Source: Prinsepia uniflora | Lineage: Eukaryota; Streptophyta; Magnoliopsida; Rosales; Rosaceae | DNA length: 64,000 nucleotides | NCBI GenBank assembly: GCA_032719365.1 | Contig: CM064862.1 | Coordinates: forward strand, 4,972,501 to 5,036,500 | Reading direction: 5' to 3' | Part shown: piece by piece, positions 22,802-34,684 of the stretch | Numbering within the stretch: the first letter of the stretch is position 1 | Layout: each line of letters starts with the position of its first letter | Translations under genes and position numbers: made by a program | Notes under the pieces: model-generated | Told to the model about the DNA's origin: nothing | Seen by the model: only the letters and a program-made list of their open reading frames with translations | Databases searched by the model: none

Positions 22802-25800
22802 ATCTTCCCTCCTTAATAAATTTCGTCCTCGAAATTCCAACCGCTCTAATCTCAACGTACTTCCCTCCTTAATAAGTTTCGCTCTCGAAACTCGACTATC
22901 CTTATTCCACAAACACCCCGTGGAAAGGGGAATCGACCACGCAACACGTGTACACCCGTACACCAACTACTTAGACAAAACTTGTCTACACCCAACCGTA
23001 CCACTAGTACTCAAAACGCAACGACTACATTCGACCCCGTCGAATGACTGAAACTACTTGTTTCGAATTTGACACCACTTGTCAAATCAACCCTCTCGTT
23101 ACGCAACAACTCGACTATTCCTTTCCCACTCCCACTAGGAGTCAGCTGACCCCACTCAACGATCTATGTTGACACATCCTGACAAACTGTCACCACACAG
23201 TTGTTGTCAGTCGAAAACTGACACTAGACTCACTCGCGGCTACACATGCCACCAACGTACTCGACTCACCAATACCCTTACCGACATTTCACACGACCTG
23301 TGTGTAATTAAACACATCGGAATTACCATGACCCATTGCATAGTAATGTCCGGTCCACAACCAATCCCATGGTATCGGAACCAATCCGACTACCAACACG
23401 CTCACTGACACACCTCGGGTATATATCCCGTATACCGTAACTAGACATCACAAGTCTACAAAGTATTGTACCTCGAACCATGTACGAAGTACACACATCT
23501 ACCTAATGACCAGACTACAACCACCTAGGTCATAGCCGAACGCGTTCCAATAATGGAGTACGTTTGCCCAATCCAGCATGAGACAAATCGAAACTCCACC
23601 CAACATCTAGTTCCACTTCCGAATCTGAATCCGCAACTTCGTAAGAAATCCCGGATCCAAACCCAGACATCACATTTTAATTCATATCCAAATCCGAATC
23701 CGAAATCATTATTCCGTAAGCTAGCATTTGGAATAACCATTCCGTACCCAAATCCGGAAATATACTTTCAAGTTCCAAAATCGAATCCTGAATCGTCACC
23801 CAGAAATTCGATTCCAAATCCCGAAATCTCATTCACATTTACCAAGACACACCAAAACCGAACCTATCGGTTACCCGTTCAATACACTTGATTGACTTCA
23901 TAGGGAAGCCAATCCAACCTCCACACGTCTAAGGTTGACAAAATTCAACTACCTTGAAAACCTACTCACCCGAGTAGAATACCATACGGGCCCCACTTCG
24001 AAAAGAAGTTCAATCTCGTCATTTACGACTCACATACCCAAGTTCGTATCGATCCTTGTCATTCCACCTAGGAAAACCAAGGATGATCCAAAATAATGAC
24101 ACCAATACTCATCCTACGTGGATGCAACAAAACTCACTGCACTCACCACGCCATGTACCCCAACATCGTCTGCCACCAAGCAGAAAATGAAAAATCTCGT
24201 TTACCTAATTTCGAACACGTAGCTCCTCCTAATGACCTCGCAACACACAAGAGCTCACCAACCAATACACGCTCAACGTACTGGTAACTACAGTCAATGT
24301 CTGCCAGGGCAGAAAGCAAGAAGTCAACCCCAATGACTTCGGAATACCAATCACCAAAAACGAGCACCACTCTCGTTCCCCAATCACAACTCTCCTCGAC
24401 ACTAAGGTTCCAACCATGTTGGAAACAGACATGCTCCCAACAAGACGTCAAGTCTAACCACTAGACTTCCTACCTCCTCAATTCACTTAGACAACCCCGT
24501 GTCCACAATCAATCCGTTATTGTTCCGTTCGCACTTCCCGACCTTTACAGGTTCAACACTCGGTTTCCCAAGTTCTCAATTACAAATTCCTACCTTTATA
24601 CCACTAATGGTTTTCCTCGTATTTTCCAGTTTTAATCATTTCCATGTACATTTTAGGGATATTTAAAAACATAAAATCGCACAAATTTTGGAGTTGCCAA
24701 CAACTCCCCCAAATCCACCAATTATCATGACGTAGGGGACGTCACCCTTTTTAATCCACTCCTTACTGGTTATCTCACCACTATTGGAACTTATCCCAAC
24801 ACATTACGATCTTAACTGGAACCCATCCAGTCCATCACTCAACCAATACCGAATCTCAAGGACCGAACATATGTTCATCATGACGGAGTCACACCCCAAT
24901 TTGTGGCTCATCGTCAACACCATTACTGACGCTAGCACCAGCGCTAGTACCAGCACCAACACACTATCAACAACACTAGTATCAGCACATAGGCATCCAT
25001 ACTAGCATCAGCACAAAAGTACCAACCCGCAAACATCCATACTTGCACACCGTGTGCAAATACGACAATCCTGGATCTCCGTTCATACCGAACGACGATC
25101 CCGTACCTCACGACTATGGGTACCACCACTCTGACAATCCACATCAGGAAAACGAACGTTCCCTGAACGTCCCCTGATCCCCAAGTATCAGACCACACTA
25201 ATTACCCTCGATAGCCAGTCATCACCATATGACTGCCGACTAACTGTCATTGCTATCGAGATCCGCATTCACACATCACACCAATACCCGATCCAACACG
25301 GGATTCCATAATTTATCTCAGAACCGTATCCGTAAATCGAATCCCATAGTTCTGCCTAGACTCACCAGAGCCATCCACATGGTCATCCATGACCTGAGCC
25401 ACTCGTCGCAGCACAAGTTCTCACCCGCTAATCACAATTAAGGTTTACCTTTTTAATACTAGGGTTCCACAATCACACCCTATGGTTCAACCGAACCAAA
25501 CAGTTTTCCGTAATATAAAATCCACAACCTGACCGACCCCGCGGTCCTGACATCGAATAGACGTCAAATCCAATCCTACCATCCCATCAACGTGGGTTCC
25601 ACCACTAGGTCATCGGCCAACTCCGATGAACCAACATCCCTCACACTAGAAACCACCACAAGGGTTCACATTTTAGACCATTACTCACGTGAGGTTCCCC
25701 GAACCTGGCTGCACCTAGCAGCACAACAATCCAATATCACATGACCGAACCGACGGTCCCACAATACCAGTTCACCACAATCAACCCCACTTGGGTCGAA

Positions 25801-25954
25801 TCACATTAATGCACGGCGTATCGGGCCAATCACACTCCATCCACTATCCAAACCCAAAAACTATCTATCAGGTTGATAACGAATTGCAGCCCAATGAGAC
25901 ATCACACCCTCGACCTGCGCGCACAATTAGAGCAACCATGCTCTGATACCAAGT
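22802..25954 (-). repeat. Non-coding interior of A2
   Basis: It is bounded by the polypurine tract (22803-22814, plus-strand TCTTCCCTCCTT) and the primer site (25940-25951). It is homologous to 3383-6425 of A1 and to the family B interior. No conserved ORF exists. Homologous hairpins include 24783-24800, 24299-24310, 24321-24341 and 25045-25061. Confidence 0.88.
25940..25951 (-). other. Primer binding site of A2
   Basis: The reverse complement reads TGGTATCAGAGC, three bases inside the LTR end at 25955. It sets the minus orientation of A2. Confidence 0.92.
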
Positions 25955-28896
25955 TGACAGGACCCATCCCAATCCCCCCGGGATTACCGTGGAATGTGCC
26001 CTGCTCCCGTCCAACAAGGGGTGTCAGACAAAGGATGACCAAGAGCCACTGCCCAAACAGGGCATCCAGAGTGCGCAAGGATCGATGGAGGAGGTGTGCA
26101 ATGTCCCAGTCCCTGCTGCAATCGCATCCGTAATCAACCTGAAGGGCATTAAAACCAAAAGCTGTGAGTGGACAAAAACCAATAAGTTTACCAAATACAT
26201 TTATAAGACATTTATGCCCTCCAATAAAAACGTATGCATGCCACAAAAACCAGTAACCAAAACGTTTGCTCAACCGAGCCCTTAGGGCCTTAGCCCAAAA
26301 ACCGTTAACCAAAAACCAAGTGTGGGAACTCAGCCCAAAACCGTGGAATACCACCACCATACATATACGACCATGTGGGTCACCACCCACGACCATAAAT
26401 GAACATCAATTCATTAAAATCACACAATCATAAATCCACCTGGAAAGCCATTTCATTAATTCGTATTTTACCATTACCATCACCAGCATCCCTGATGCTA
26501 GACGTCCCTGACGTCATATCTCACGGTTTCACAAGCTACGCGTGCTGCCCGGGGTCTCTCCGGGTCCATATATCTGACATCCCTGATGTCTGACGTCCCT
26601 GACGTCAATCATAGCAATCCTGCTCCTGAGTCATCATACGGTCCGGCTGCTCCGTATGGTGACCCTTCACAGGCAATGCACCGTGACTTCCCTAGTGTCC
26701 TAGACATCTGGAGGAGACCATCATATATCCATGTGTACAGATGGTATATGGAAAAATAGTTTTATTAACTCATTTCACAACATCACAATGGGCCCTGCCC
26801 GAATTTTCCATAAAACAAAACATTTCCATTTAGGGTCCCTGACCCGAAACCACATTTATTAAATATAGGGCCCCTGACCCGAAATCATCATTTTAATCCA
26901 ACTGGGCCCCATGCCCGATAACATAACTCAAATGGGTCTCGGCCCGATTTTATACCAACTGGGCCCCTGGCCCGATTTCATTAACCAACTGGGCCCCTGG
27001 CCCGATTCTCAAAAGGACTCCAAGTCCGAAATTTCCAAAACAAGTGGGCCTCAAGCCCGAGTTCATCTTTCCAATATAAAAACCATTTTATCATAATATT
27101 TATTTAACCACAAGCATGCAAAATCACAAATAAACCGTTAATCCCGATACACGTGAAATACGGAAAACACCTCGAAATACGTGCAACATACCCAAAATCA
27201 ATACTCACAAATACCAGCATAGAAATCATGTATATAAACCATATAACACATTTAAGCATGCATAGGATTTATAAAACCAAAGTCCACTCACAGACCGTTT
27301 TAACCGTGTGGCTCGATATGCGTGCCACCGGCCCTCCCGGGCCACACCACTATCACCGGGACTCCCAATCCTGTCCAAATCACATTAGAGGGTTACTAAC
27401 CTCATCATTAACATCCTATCAAAGTCCCGTAATTTTCCCAAATTTTTACTTATTTTTAAACTTAATTTAAAACCTTCGGACATCCCTAACAATATCGAGA
27501 CGGTGTCCGATCGACACGAAACCAATTCCAAAATGTCCGTTACATTAAATAGGGCAGAAGTCATGTTGACCTCACCTCGAGATTCGTGCCCACGCGCCGC
27601 CACGCGCCGCCGTGAGTGGCTGCGCGTGAAACCCACGCGCCTGCTACAGTGTCACCAGCCCAACCCGTTTGTCTGGTAAACGGGTCCAATTCACCCGCGA
27701 CACAACCTGGTTCCAATCCTGTCAATTCGATCCTAATTCCTTCAATTAATCATTCCATTAGGTTCGTTTTAAGTCCAATTATATGTCTGTAACATCAATT
27801 ACACGATAACTTACCCAAATTCCATCGATTCCACGATGAACACGAAGAACACTCCGGTCACTGTTCAATCATGGGATTCCTTCAATCTCGATTGATTTCC
27901 CTAAATTGGTTCAACCAGAAGCATCAGTGGACTCCGTTAAACATTTCCCCCAACTCAATTGCATCAATCCATTGCTCAATCTCCACGACTCAAGCTCGAA
28001 CATCCGTACACTGTGCAACCATGGAGTTCCATCGATCTCGATCGGTTTCCTTCAATTGATGAACCCAGAAGCATCGTGGGATCATGAGGAACACAATCCC
28101 CACAACAATTGAGTCAATCACAGCCCCAAACTCCACGACTCAGCCTCGATTTCTTCCTCTGTCACCAAGCTCGAACAGAGCCAAAACGGCACCAATCCTT
28201 CTCGTTTTTGATGTGGATCGACTCGTCACAACCTCAGGAAGATGTTTGTAACCTCCAATTCGATCATCACAGCCCAATTCCTTCAATTCGAATTTTCCCT
28301 CTCATTTTCCCGAAATCAAAAATCCAAAATTCAACACTCTCACAACCCCTCGTGTTTCCCCGTTAATTCCCTCATCTTAGTCTCCCATTTTCTCACAAGA
28401 ACAGCAGAAGAAGGGAGCCAATTCTCCCTAATCCGAATCCCACATTTTGTGCACGGTTTAGGAACAAAGAGGAGCAAATTAGGGGAAATGGTGGATTAGA
28501 TGATGATGATGTAGTAATGATGATGTTTGGAGGGAAACAAGGAGCTGGAAACAAGGGATGGGTGACACTTGTCACTCATCCAGGTGTGTAGGGTCAACGG
28601 TCACTATTCATTATTATATTATTATTTTAATCGTTAGTTCGTTTCCTTGACCATAACGTCGTCGTCGGATCTCCGATTTCGGCATGCCACCTGTCATTGG
28701 ATTCGTATCGACGATACCTACGTAACGGTCCTTGGCCCTCGCCCATCGGACCTCCCGGTCAGAAAGTCAACATTTGGCCCCTAATAAGCCAAATTACCAA
28801 AATACCCCTCAACTTCCGAACACCATAACTTTCTCTACGAATGTCGGAATCGAACGTGCCACCTGTCTATGAACTCGTGACGTCCCGAACTACGTC
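25955..28896 (-). repeat. 5' LTR of A2, main piece
   Basis: It is nearly identical to 19667-22801, with a 13-bp deletion near 28634 (a CCGGCCTCGGTTC-like stretch missing). It ends at the target site ACGTC (28892-28896) and continues at 32120-32299. Confidence 0.92.
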
Positions 28897-31800
28897 TGTA
28901 ACGACCCGTCCTGAATTCCGGGATTAGTTTAGTGATTAATCTTGATTAGTGAGGTTGAACGGTGGTTAGTAGGGCGGAATCGGACAAAATGTGCAAAATG
29001 ACCGTTTTGCCCCTGGTCGTGGGCAAAATGTTGACTTTTTGTTCGGACGGTCAAATGGACTTTGACCGATGACCGTTACGTAGTTCGGGACGTCACGAGT
29101 TCATAGACAGGTGGCACGTTCGATTCCGACATTCGTAGAGAAAGTTATGGTGTTCGGAAGTTGAGGGGTATTTTGGTAATTTGGCTTATTAGGGGCCAAA
29201 TGTTGACTTTTGATCGGGAGGTCCGATGGACGAAGGCCAAGGACCGTTACGTAGGTATCGTCGATACGAATCCAACGACAGGCGGCATGCCGAAATCGGA
29301 GATTCGACGACGAAGTTATGGTCAAGGACGTAAAACGCGATTAACCGAGACTCGGAATAAAATAATAATATAATAATAGAATCTGATTACTTTAACCAAA
29401 CCAATCTGGACCCTTGATGAGTGACACATGTCATCATCTCCTTCCTTCCCTAATTCAGGGATCCTTGCTGGCCATTTAAATTAATTAATCTTTTCCTCCC
29501 CTCAAATCCTCACCATTGGTTCTAAGCCCAGATTCAATCCTGGCCATTGATCTCATCTGCACCTTCTGATTTAAACCATCAAATATCATTCTCTCATTTT
29601 TCATTCCTCCAACCCGTGCACCCTCACCCTTCGAACAATCACACCAGACCACATCTCAACCTCAACCCACGCATCAGACACCTCCAGACAGACCCTAGCC
29701 ACCTCCAGACGCCGGCCACCGCCTCACGGCCGCCTTGCACGGCCGGGAAAACTCCCAGACCCGAGAGGAACCCGATCGGCCCAAAATTGTCCAACCATCC
29801 AAACCTTCATATCTGGGCTCGAACAAACGCAGGGATAGGTAAACTGGAACCTTAGGACGGCTCAGACCACGACTGGACGGGCCACGGCGGCGACACGGCG
29901 GCGGTAAGTTCAGAAACCCGTGAAGACCCGATTTACTTCCCTGCTTCGAAACGTCCGTTTTTGACGTTATGATTGTTTGTTTGTTTTTGAGACATGTCCT
30001 AGGAACCTAGACGACCATTTTGGACCATGAACCACGGCCGGAATCTCGACGAGTCGCCGGAGAGGATGACCTGAGTTCTCAACCGATTTTCCCGTCATGT
30101 TTCAGGTAGTTTAATCCACCTAAAAATTAGTTTGGATGTCACAGAACCATAGAGGGGATTATGACGAGTCCATAGGATCAAATCGCATCAAAAATGGTGG
30201 TCTGGAACTCGATCTGTGATCGGGTCAAGCCGCGGGTCGATGGCGACCCGGTTACAGACCCGGTTTCAGAACCCGGTACTGTAGCATGACGTCATCAATG
30301 TTGACCTGAGTGTTGACCTGGCGCGTGGGGGCGCGTGAAGGGTATTTTGGGGAAACTTCCAATATGACTTTTAATCTATTCGATGTAACGGACATTTTGG
30401 GATTGGTTTCGTGTCGATCGGACACCGTCTCGATAGTGTTCGGGATGTCCGAAGGTTTTAAATTAAGTTTAAAAATAAGTAAAAATTCGGGAAAATTACG
30501 GGACTTTGATAGGATGTTAATAATGAGGTTAGTGACCCTCTAATGTGATTTGGACAGGATTGGGAGTCCCGGTGATAGTGGTGTGGCCCGGGAGGGCCGG
30601 TGGCACGCATATCGAGGCACACGGTTAAAACGGTCTGTGAGTGGACTTTGGTTTTATAAATTCTATGCATGCTTAAATGTTTTATATGGATTATGGTTGT
30701 GATTGTGTGATGTTGATTTGGTTGTTGGTAAATTGTACGGTTTCACGTATTTCGAGGCGATTTACGTGCTTGCACGTAAATCGAGGTTTTCCGGTTTTAC
30801 ATGGATTTTCCATATTTATGACTTGGATATAATGTGATGAAATGGTTTTGAAATTGGAAATATGAACTCGGGCTTGAGGCCCAATTATGTTGGAAATTTC
30901 GGACTTGGAGTCCATTTGAAATCGGGCCGGGGGCCCAGTTGGTTAATGAAATCGGGCCAGGGGCCCAGTTGGTATGAAATCGGGCTGAGACCCATTTGAG
31001 TTTATAAGTCGGGCTGCGGGCCCAGTTGGTTTACAAATCGGGCCGTGGGCCCAGTGGTTCATAAAATCGGGCATGAGGCCCAGTTGGATAATAAATGTGA
31101 TTTCGGGTCAGGGACCCTATATTTAATAATTGTGATTTTGGGTCAAGGACCCTAAATGGAATTATGTGGTTTTATGGAAATTTCGGGCAGGGCCCAATGG
31201 TAATAATGTGATAAAAGGATTAAATAAAACTGTTTTCCATATACCATCTGGATACAAGGATATATGATGGTCTCCTCCAGATGTCTGGGACACTGGGGAA
31301 GTCATGGTGCATTGCCTGCGAGGGGTCATTATACGGAGCAGCCGGACCGTATGATGACTCAGGAGCAGGATTGCTATGATTGACATCAGGGACGTCAGAC
31401 ATCAGGGATGTCAGATATATGGACCCGGAGAGACCCCGGGCAGCACGCGTAGCTTATGAAACCGTGAGATATGACGTCAGGGACGTCAAGCGTCTGGGAC
31501 GCTAAGCATCTGGGATGCTGGTGATGGTAATGGTAAAATATGGATTAATGAATAAAATGGCTTATTGGTTGGATATGTTTTATGTGGTAAAAATGGATTA
31601 TTGGTTAGGAAATGGTATGTCGGGTCAGGGACCCTAAATGGTTTTGGATTTATGGATTGATGTTCATTTATGGTCGTGGGTGGTGACCCACATGGTTTTA
31701 ATATGTATGGTGGTGGTATTCCACGGTTTTGGGCTGAGTTTCCCACACTTGGTTTTTGGTTAACGGTTTTTGGGCTAAGGCCCTAATGGCTCGGTTGAGC

Positions 31801-32114
31801 AAACGTTTTGGTTACTGGTTTTTCGTGGCATGCATACGTTTTTATTGGAGGGCATAAATGTCTTATAAATGTATTTGGTAAATTTATTGATTTTTGTCCA
31901 CTCACAGCTTTTGGTTTTAATGCCCTTCAGGTTGATTATGGATGCGATTGCAGCAGAGACTGGGACATTGCACACCTCCTCCATCGATCCTTGCGCACTT
32001 TGGATGCCCCGTGTGGGCAGTGGCTCTTGGTTATCCCTTGTCCGACACCCCTTGTTGGACGGGAGCAGGGCACATTCCACGGTAATCCCGGGGGGATTGG
32101 GATGGGTCCTGTCA
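28897..32114 (+). mobile_element. Solo LTR of family A (plus strand, 3218 bp)
   Basis: It starts TGTAACGACCCG, ends GGGTCCTGTCA, and is flanked by the 5-bp duplication ACGTC (28892-28896 and 32115-32119). No interior follows. It is the deepest layer of the nest. It carries the inverted-repeat pair 30635-30646/31896-31907 and the clearest micro-hairpin cluster (31382-31519). It differs in its middle leader region (about 29400-30300) from the A1 and A2 LTRs and is closer there to the LTR at 62986-64000. Confidence 0.93.
31382..31519 (+). repeat. Cluster of micro-hairpins with NGG loops in LTR A
   Basis: The hairpins are GACATC-AGG-GATGTC (31398-31412), GACGTC-AGG-GACGTC (31473-31487), GCGTC-TGG-GACGC (31490-31502) and AGCATC-TGG-GATGCT (31505-31519), plus an imperfect one at 31382-31396. 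CCCGG/CCGGG dyads lie between them. The cluster has counterparts in all A, B and E LTRs. Confidence 0.85.
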
Positions 32115-32119
32115 ACGTC

Positions 32120-32299
32120 ACGGTCATCAGTCAAAGTCCATTTGACCGCCCGAACAAAAAGTCAACATTTTGCCCACGACCAGGGGCAAAACGGTCATTT
32201 TGCACATTTTGTCCGATTCCGCCCTACTAACCACCGTTCAACCTCGCTAATCAAGATTAGTCATTAAACTAATCCCGGAATTCGGGACGGGTCGTTACA
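32120..32299 (-). repeat. 5' LTR of A2, terminal piece
   Basis: It matches 22622-22801 and completes the LTR after the solo LTR insertion. It ends GTCGTTACA at 32299. Confidence 0.92.
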
Positions 32300-32304
32300 T
32301 CCTT

Positions 32305-32982
32305 CCATATTATATTGTCTCCTCCGGATGAGGTACCCCGGAGAGGTCACGGACGTCTAGTACGTCCAGCGTCTATGACGCTAAGCATCGGGGATGCTGT
32401 ACCCGAACGGGGTTCGGGGATTGAACTCGGAAATTGAGACCCGAGTGGCACGCGTAGCCTTGTGATTGTGACCTTATTGACGTCAGGGACGTCAGACATC
32501 AGGGATGTCGGATTGGAGTGTATAGTGCAGTGGCTAAAATAATGGTTATGGTTTATATTATATGCCTTATGGTTCATATTACTGGATTTATGAAATAACT
32601 CTTGGATTTACTTTTGGAAATTGAAACTATGCTTTGGTTTTCGGGCTAAGGCCCTAATGGTTATTTCTAAATAAATATGGGATTATTTGTTTTGGTGCAT
32701 GCATATGATTTTACTGAGGGGCATAAATGTCTTATAAATGTTTTAAACAGACTTGTTTATTTTCGTCCGCTCACAGCTTTTTTTTTCAATGCCCTTCAGG
32801 TTGATTCCGGATACGACTGCAGCAGAGACTTGAGCATCGCACACCTCCTCCATCGATCCTTACGCACTCTGGAAGCCCGTTTGGGCAATGGCAATCGGTT
32901 ATCCCTTGTCTGGCGCCTATTGTCAGACGGGAGCACGTCACATTCCATGGTAATCCCGGGGGGAATGGGATGGGTCGTGTCA
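32305..32982 (+). repeat. Solo LTR B, right piece
   Basis: It resumes after the A2 target copy TCCTT. Hairpins GGACGT/ACGTCC (32351-32367), AGCGTC-TAT-GACGCT (32368-32382) and AGCATC-GGG-GATGCT (32384-32398) are perfect. The right inverted-repeat arm near 32767 has one change that still allows G-U pairing. It ends GGGTCGTGTCA. Confidence 0.88.
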
Positions 32983-33216
32983 CGTAATGCCCCTGAACTT
33001 CCGATAGTCATAAATTTTTCCCTGATCGTCCGAATTGGACGTGCCACCTGTCTATGAACTCGTGACGTCCCGAACTACGTCACGGTCACTGGTCAAAGTC
33101 CATTTGACCCACCAATCAAAAAGTCAATAATTTGGCCATACCATTCACAAGGGTAAAAACGTCAATTCATACATTGAATTACAATATTAAAATCCTCGAA
33201 TTTCCGGGGTGTTACA
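32983..33216 (-). repeat. 3' LTR of E, inner piece
   Basis: It begins with the second CGTAA target copy and aligns to about 40410-40643 of the 5' LTR. It ends GGGGTGTTACA, directly followed by the polypurine tract. Confidence 0.9.
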
Positions 33217-33217
33217 A

Positions 33218-33229
33218 CCTTCCCCCCTT
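33218..33229 (-). other. Polypurine tract of E
   Basis: The minus strand reads AAGGGGGGAAGG next to the LTR start TGTAACACCCC. It fixes the 3' LTR boundary of the element. Confidence 0.88.
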
Positions 33230-33250
33230 AAGAAATTTCGTCCCGAAATT

Positions 33251-34684
33251 TCAAAGAAACAAATGAGGAAATTTTTCTCGCATCTGAGCGTCAGGCTCCC
33301 ATATGGCTTCTTCCATATTCTGGTTTCTCCAGAGAATCTTCACGAGAGGAATCGTCTTCCGACGTAGTACCTTGTCTTTCCGATCCAAAATCTGCACTGG
33401 TTGTTCCACAAAGCTCAAATCCCCTCGGAGTTTGATAGGTTGATCCTCCAGTACATGAGAAGCATCATGTACGTACCTTCGCAGCATCGATACGTGAAAA
33501 ACATCGTGAACTCTAGAAAGTTTTGGAGGTAGTGCCAATCTGTATGCAACCCTGCCAATCCTCTCCACGATCTCATACCGTCCGACAAAACGCGGACTCA
33601 GTTTCCCCCGTCGACCAAAACGGATAATCCTTTTCCACGGAGATAACTTCAGGAAGACAAAATCTCCCACTTCAAATTCCAAGTCTCGAATCCGTCGATC
33701 GGCATAACTCTTTTGGCGATCCTGTGCCGCTTTCAGTCTCTCCTTGATAACACGAACAGTTTCTAGGGTTAAGTCCATCAACTCCGGCCCTACAACCGCT
33801 CGCTTCCCTATCTCCATCCAGCAGATAGGTGTCCTGCACTGTCGACCATACAGTGCCTCATAAGGTGACATCCCGATGCTTGTCTGATAGCTGTTGTTGT
33901 AAGGGAATTCCATCAATGGAAAATGAGTATCCCAAGAATCCTGAAACTGTAGCACACATGACCTCATCATGTCCTCCAGGGTCTGAATGGTCCGTTCAGA
34001 CTGTCCATCGGTCTGTGGATGGAACGCAGTACTGAAACGTAAGGTTGTCCCCAAAGTAGCTTGCAAACTCCGCCAGAACCTGGAAGTGAAACGGGAATCA
34101 CGATCGGACACGATTGATTCCGGCGTACCATGCAATCTTATGATTTCCTTTACGAACAATTGAGCCAGTCGGTTAGGTTTATAAGTCTCCTGAACTGGCA
34201 GAAAATGGGCTGACTTGGTTAACCGATCCACTATCACCCATACTCCATCCACTTCACTCTGAGTCCTTGGTAACTTAAAGACGAAGTCCATGGTGATGTG
34301 ATCCCACTTCCACTCGGGAATCGGAAGTGGCTGCATATCCCCATAAGGTCTCTGCCGTTCCGCCTTAACCTGCTGACAAGTTAAGCATCTGCTCACGAAC
34401 TCAGCAATATCTTTCTTCTTTCCTGGCCACCAATAATGGTTCCGGAGGGTACGGTACATCTTTGTACCTCCCAGATGCATAGCATAAGCCGAACTATGGG
34501 CCTCCTCAAGAATCTCGGCCCGTAACTCCGCCACTGCAGGTACACACAAACGGCCCAATTTCACAAGTGCTCCTTCATCCCGGATGGTAAAATCCTCTCT
34601 CCCATCCGCATCGACCTCAATCCTGTAAATAGAGAGTATCGGATCCTGAAGTTGTGATTCGATGATCCGATCAATCAGTACAGG
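33251..34684 (-). pseudogene. pol: Element E pol, part 3: integrase and chromodomain
   Basis: This is the same frame as upstream pol after the in-frame stop at 34685-34687. It is open from there to the natural end, at least 437 residues from the first Met at 34564. It shows the HHCC zinc-binding region (HLGGTKMYR ... CLTCQQVKAE), catalytic TMDFVFKLP, SDRDSRF and QSER (an intact D,D-35-E), the GRYEIVERIG region and a chromodomain with IPLVKILWRN and EEAIWEP. All catalytic residues are present. It cannot be made as part of the polyprotein because of the upstream stops. Confidence 0.95.

Larger units (their letters stand above)
19667..32299 (-). mobile_element. LARD-like element A2 (minus strand), nearly intact
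   Basis: The near LTR is 19667-22801, the interior 22802-25954, and the far LTR 25955-28896 plus 32120-32299, split by a solo LTR. Target copies are TCATT (19662-19666) and TCCTT (32300-32304), one mismatch. Both LTRs begin TGACAGGACCC and end GTCGTTACA (plus strand). By eye the LTRs differ by about twenty substitutions and one 13-bp deletion over about 3.1 kb, so this is a recent insertion. It has no gag or pol. Confidence 0.93.
17270..32982 (+). mobile_element. Solo LTR of family B, interrupted by A2
   Basis: It begins TGTAACGACCCG at 17270 and ends GGGTCGTGTCA at 32982, flanked by CGTAA (17265-17269 and 32983-32987). The LTR pieces are 17270-19666 and 32305-32982, about 3.08 kb once A2 is taken out. 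The reverse complements of the array LTRs (43738-46679) match both pieces. No interior is present, so it is a solo LTR left by LTR-LTR recombination. Confidence 0.9.

Noticed and set aside
15525..33216. Large inversion between similar LTR segments in opposite orientation
   Set aside because: All joins carry 5-bp target duplications expected from insertions, so inversion is not needed.
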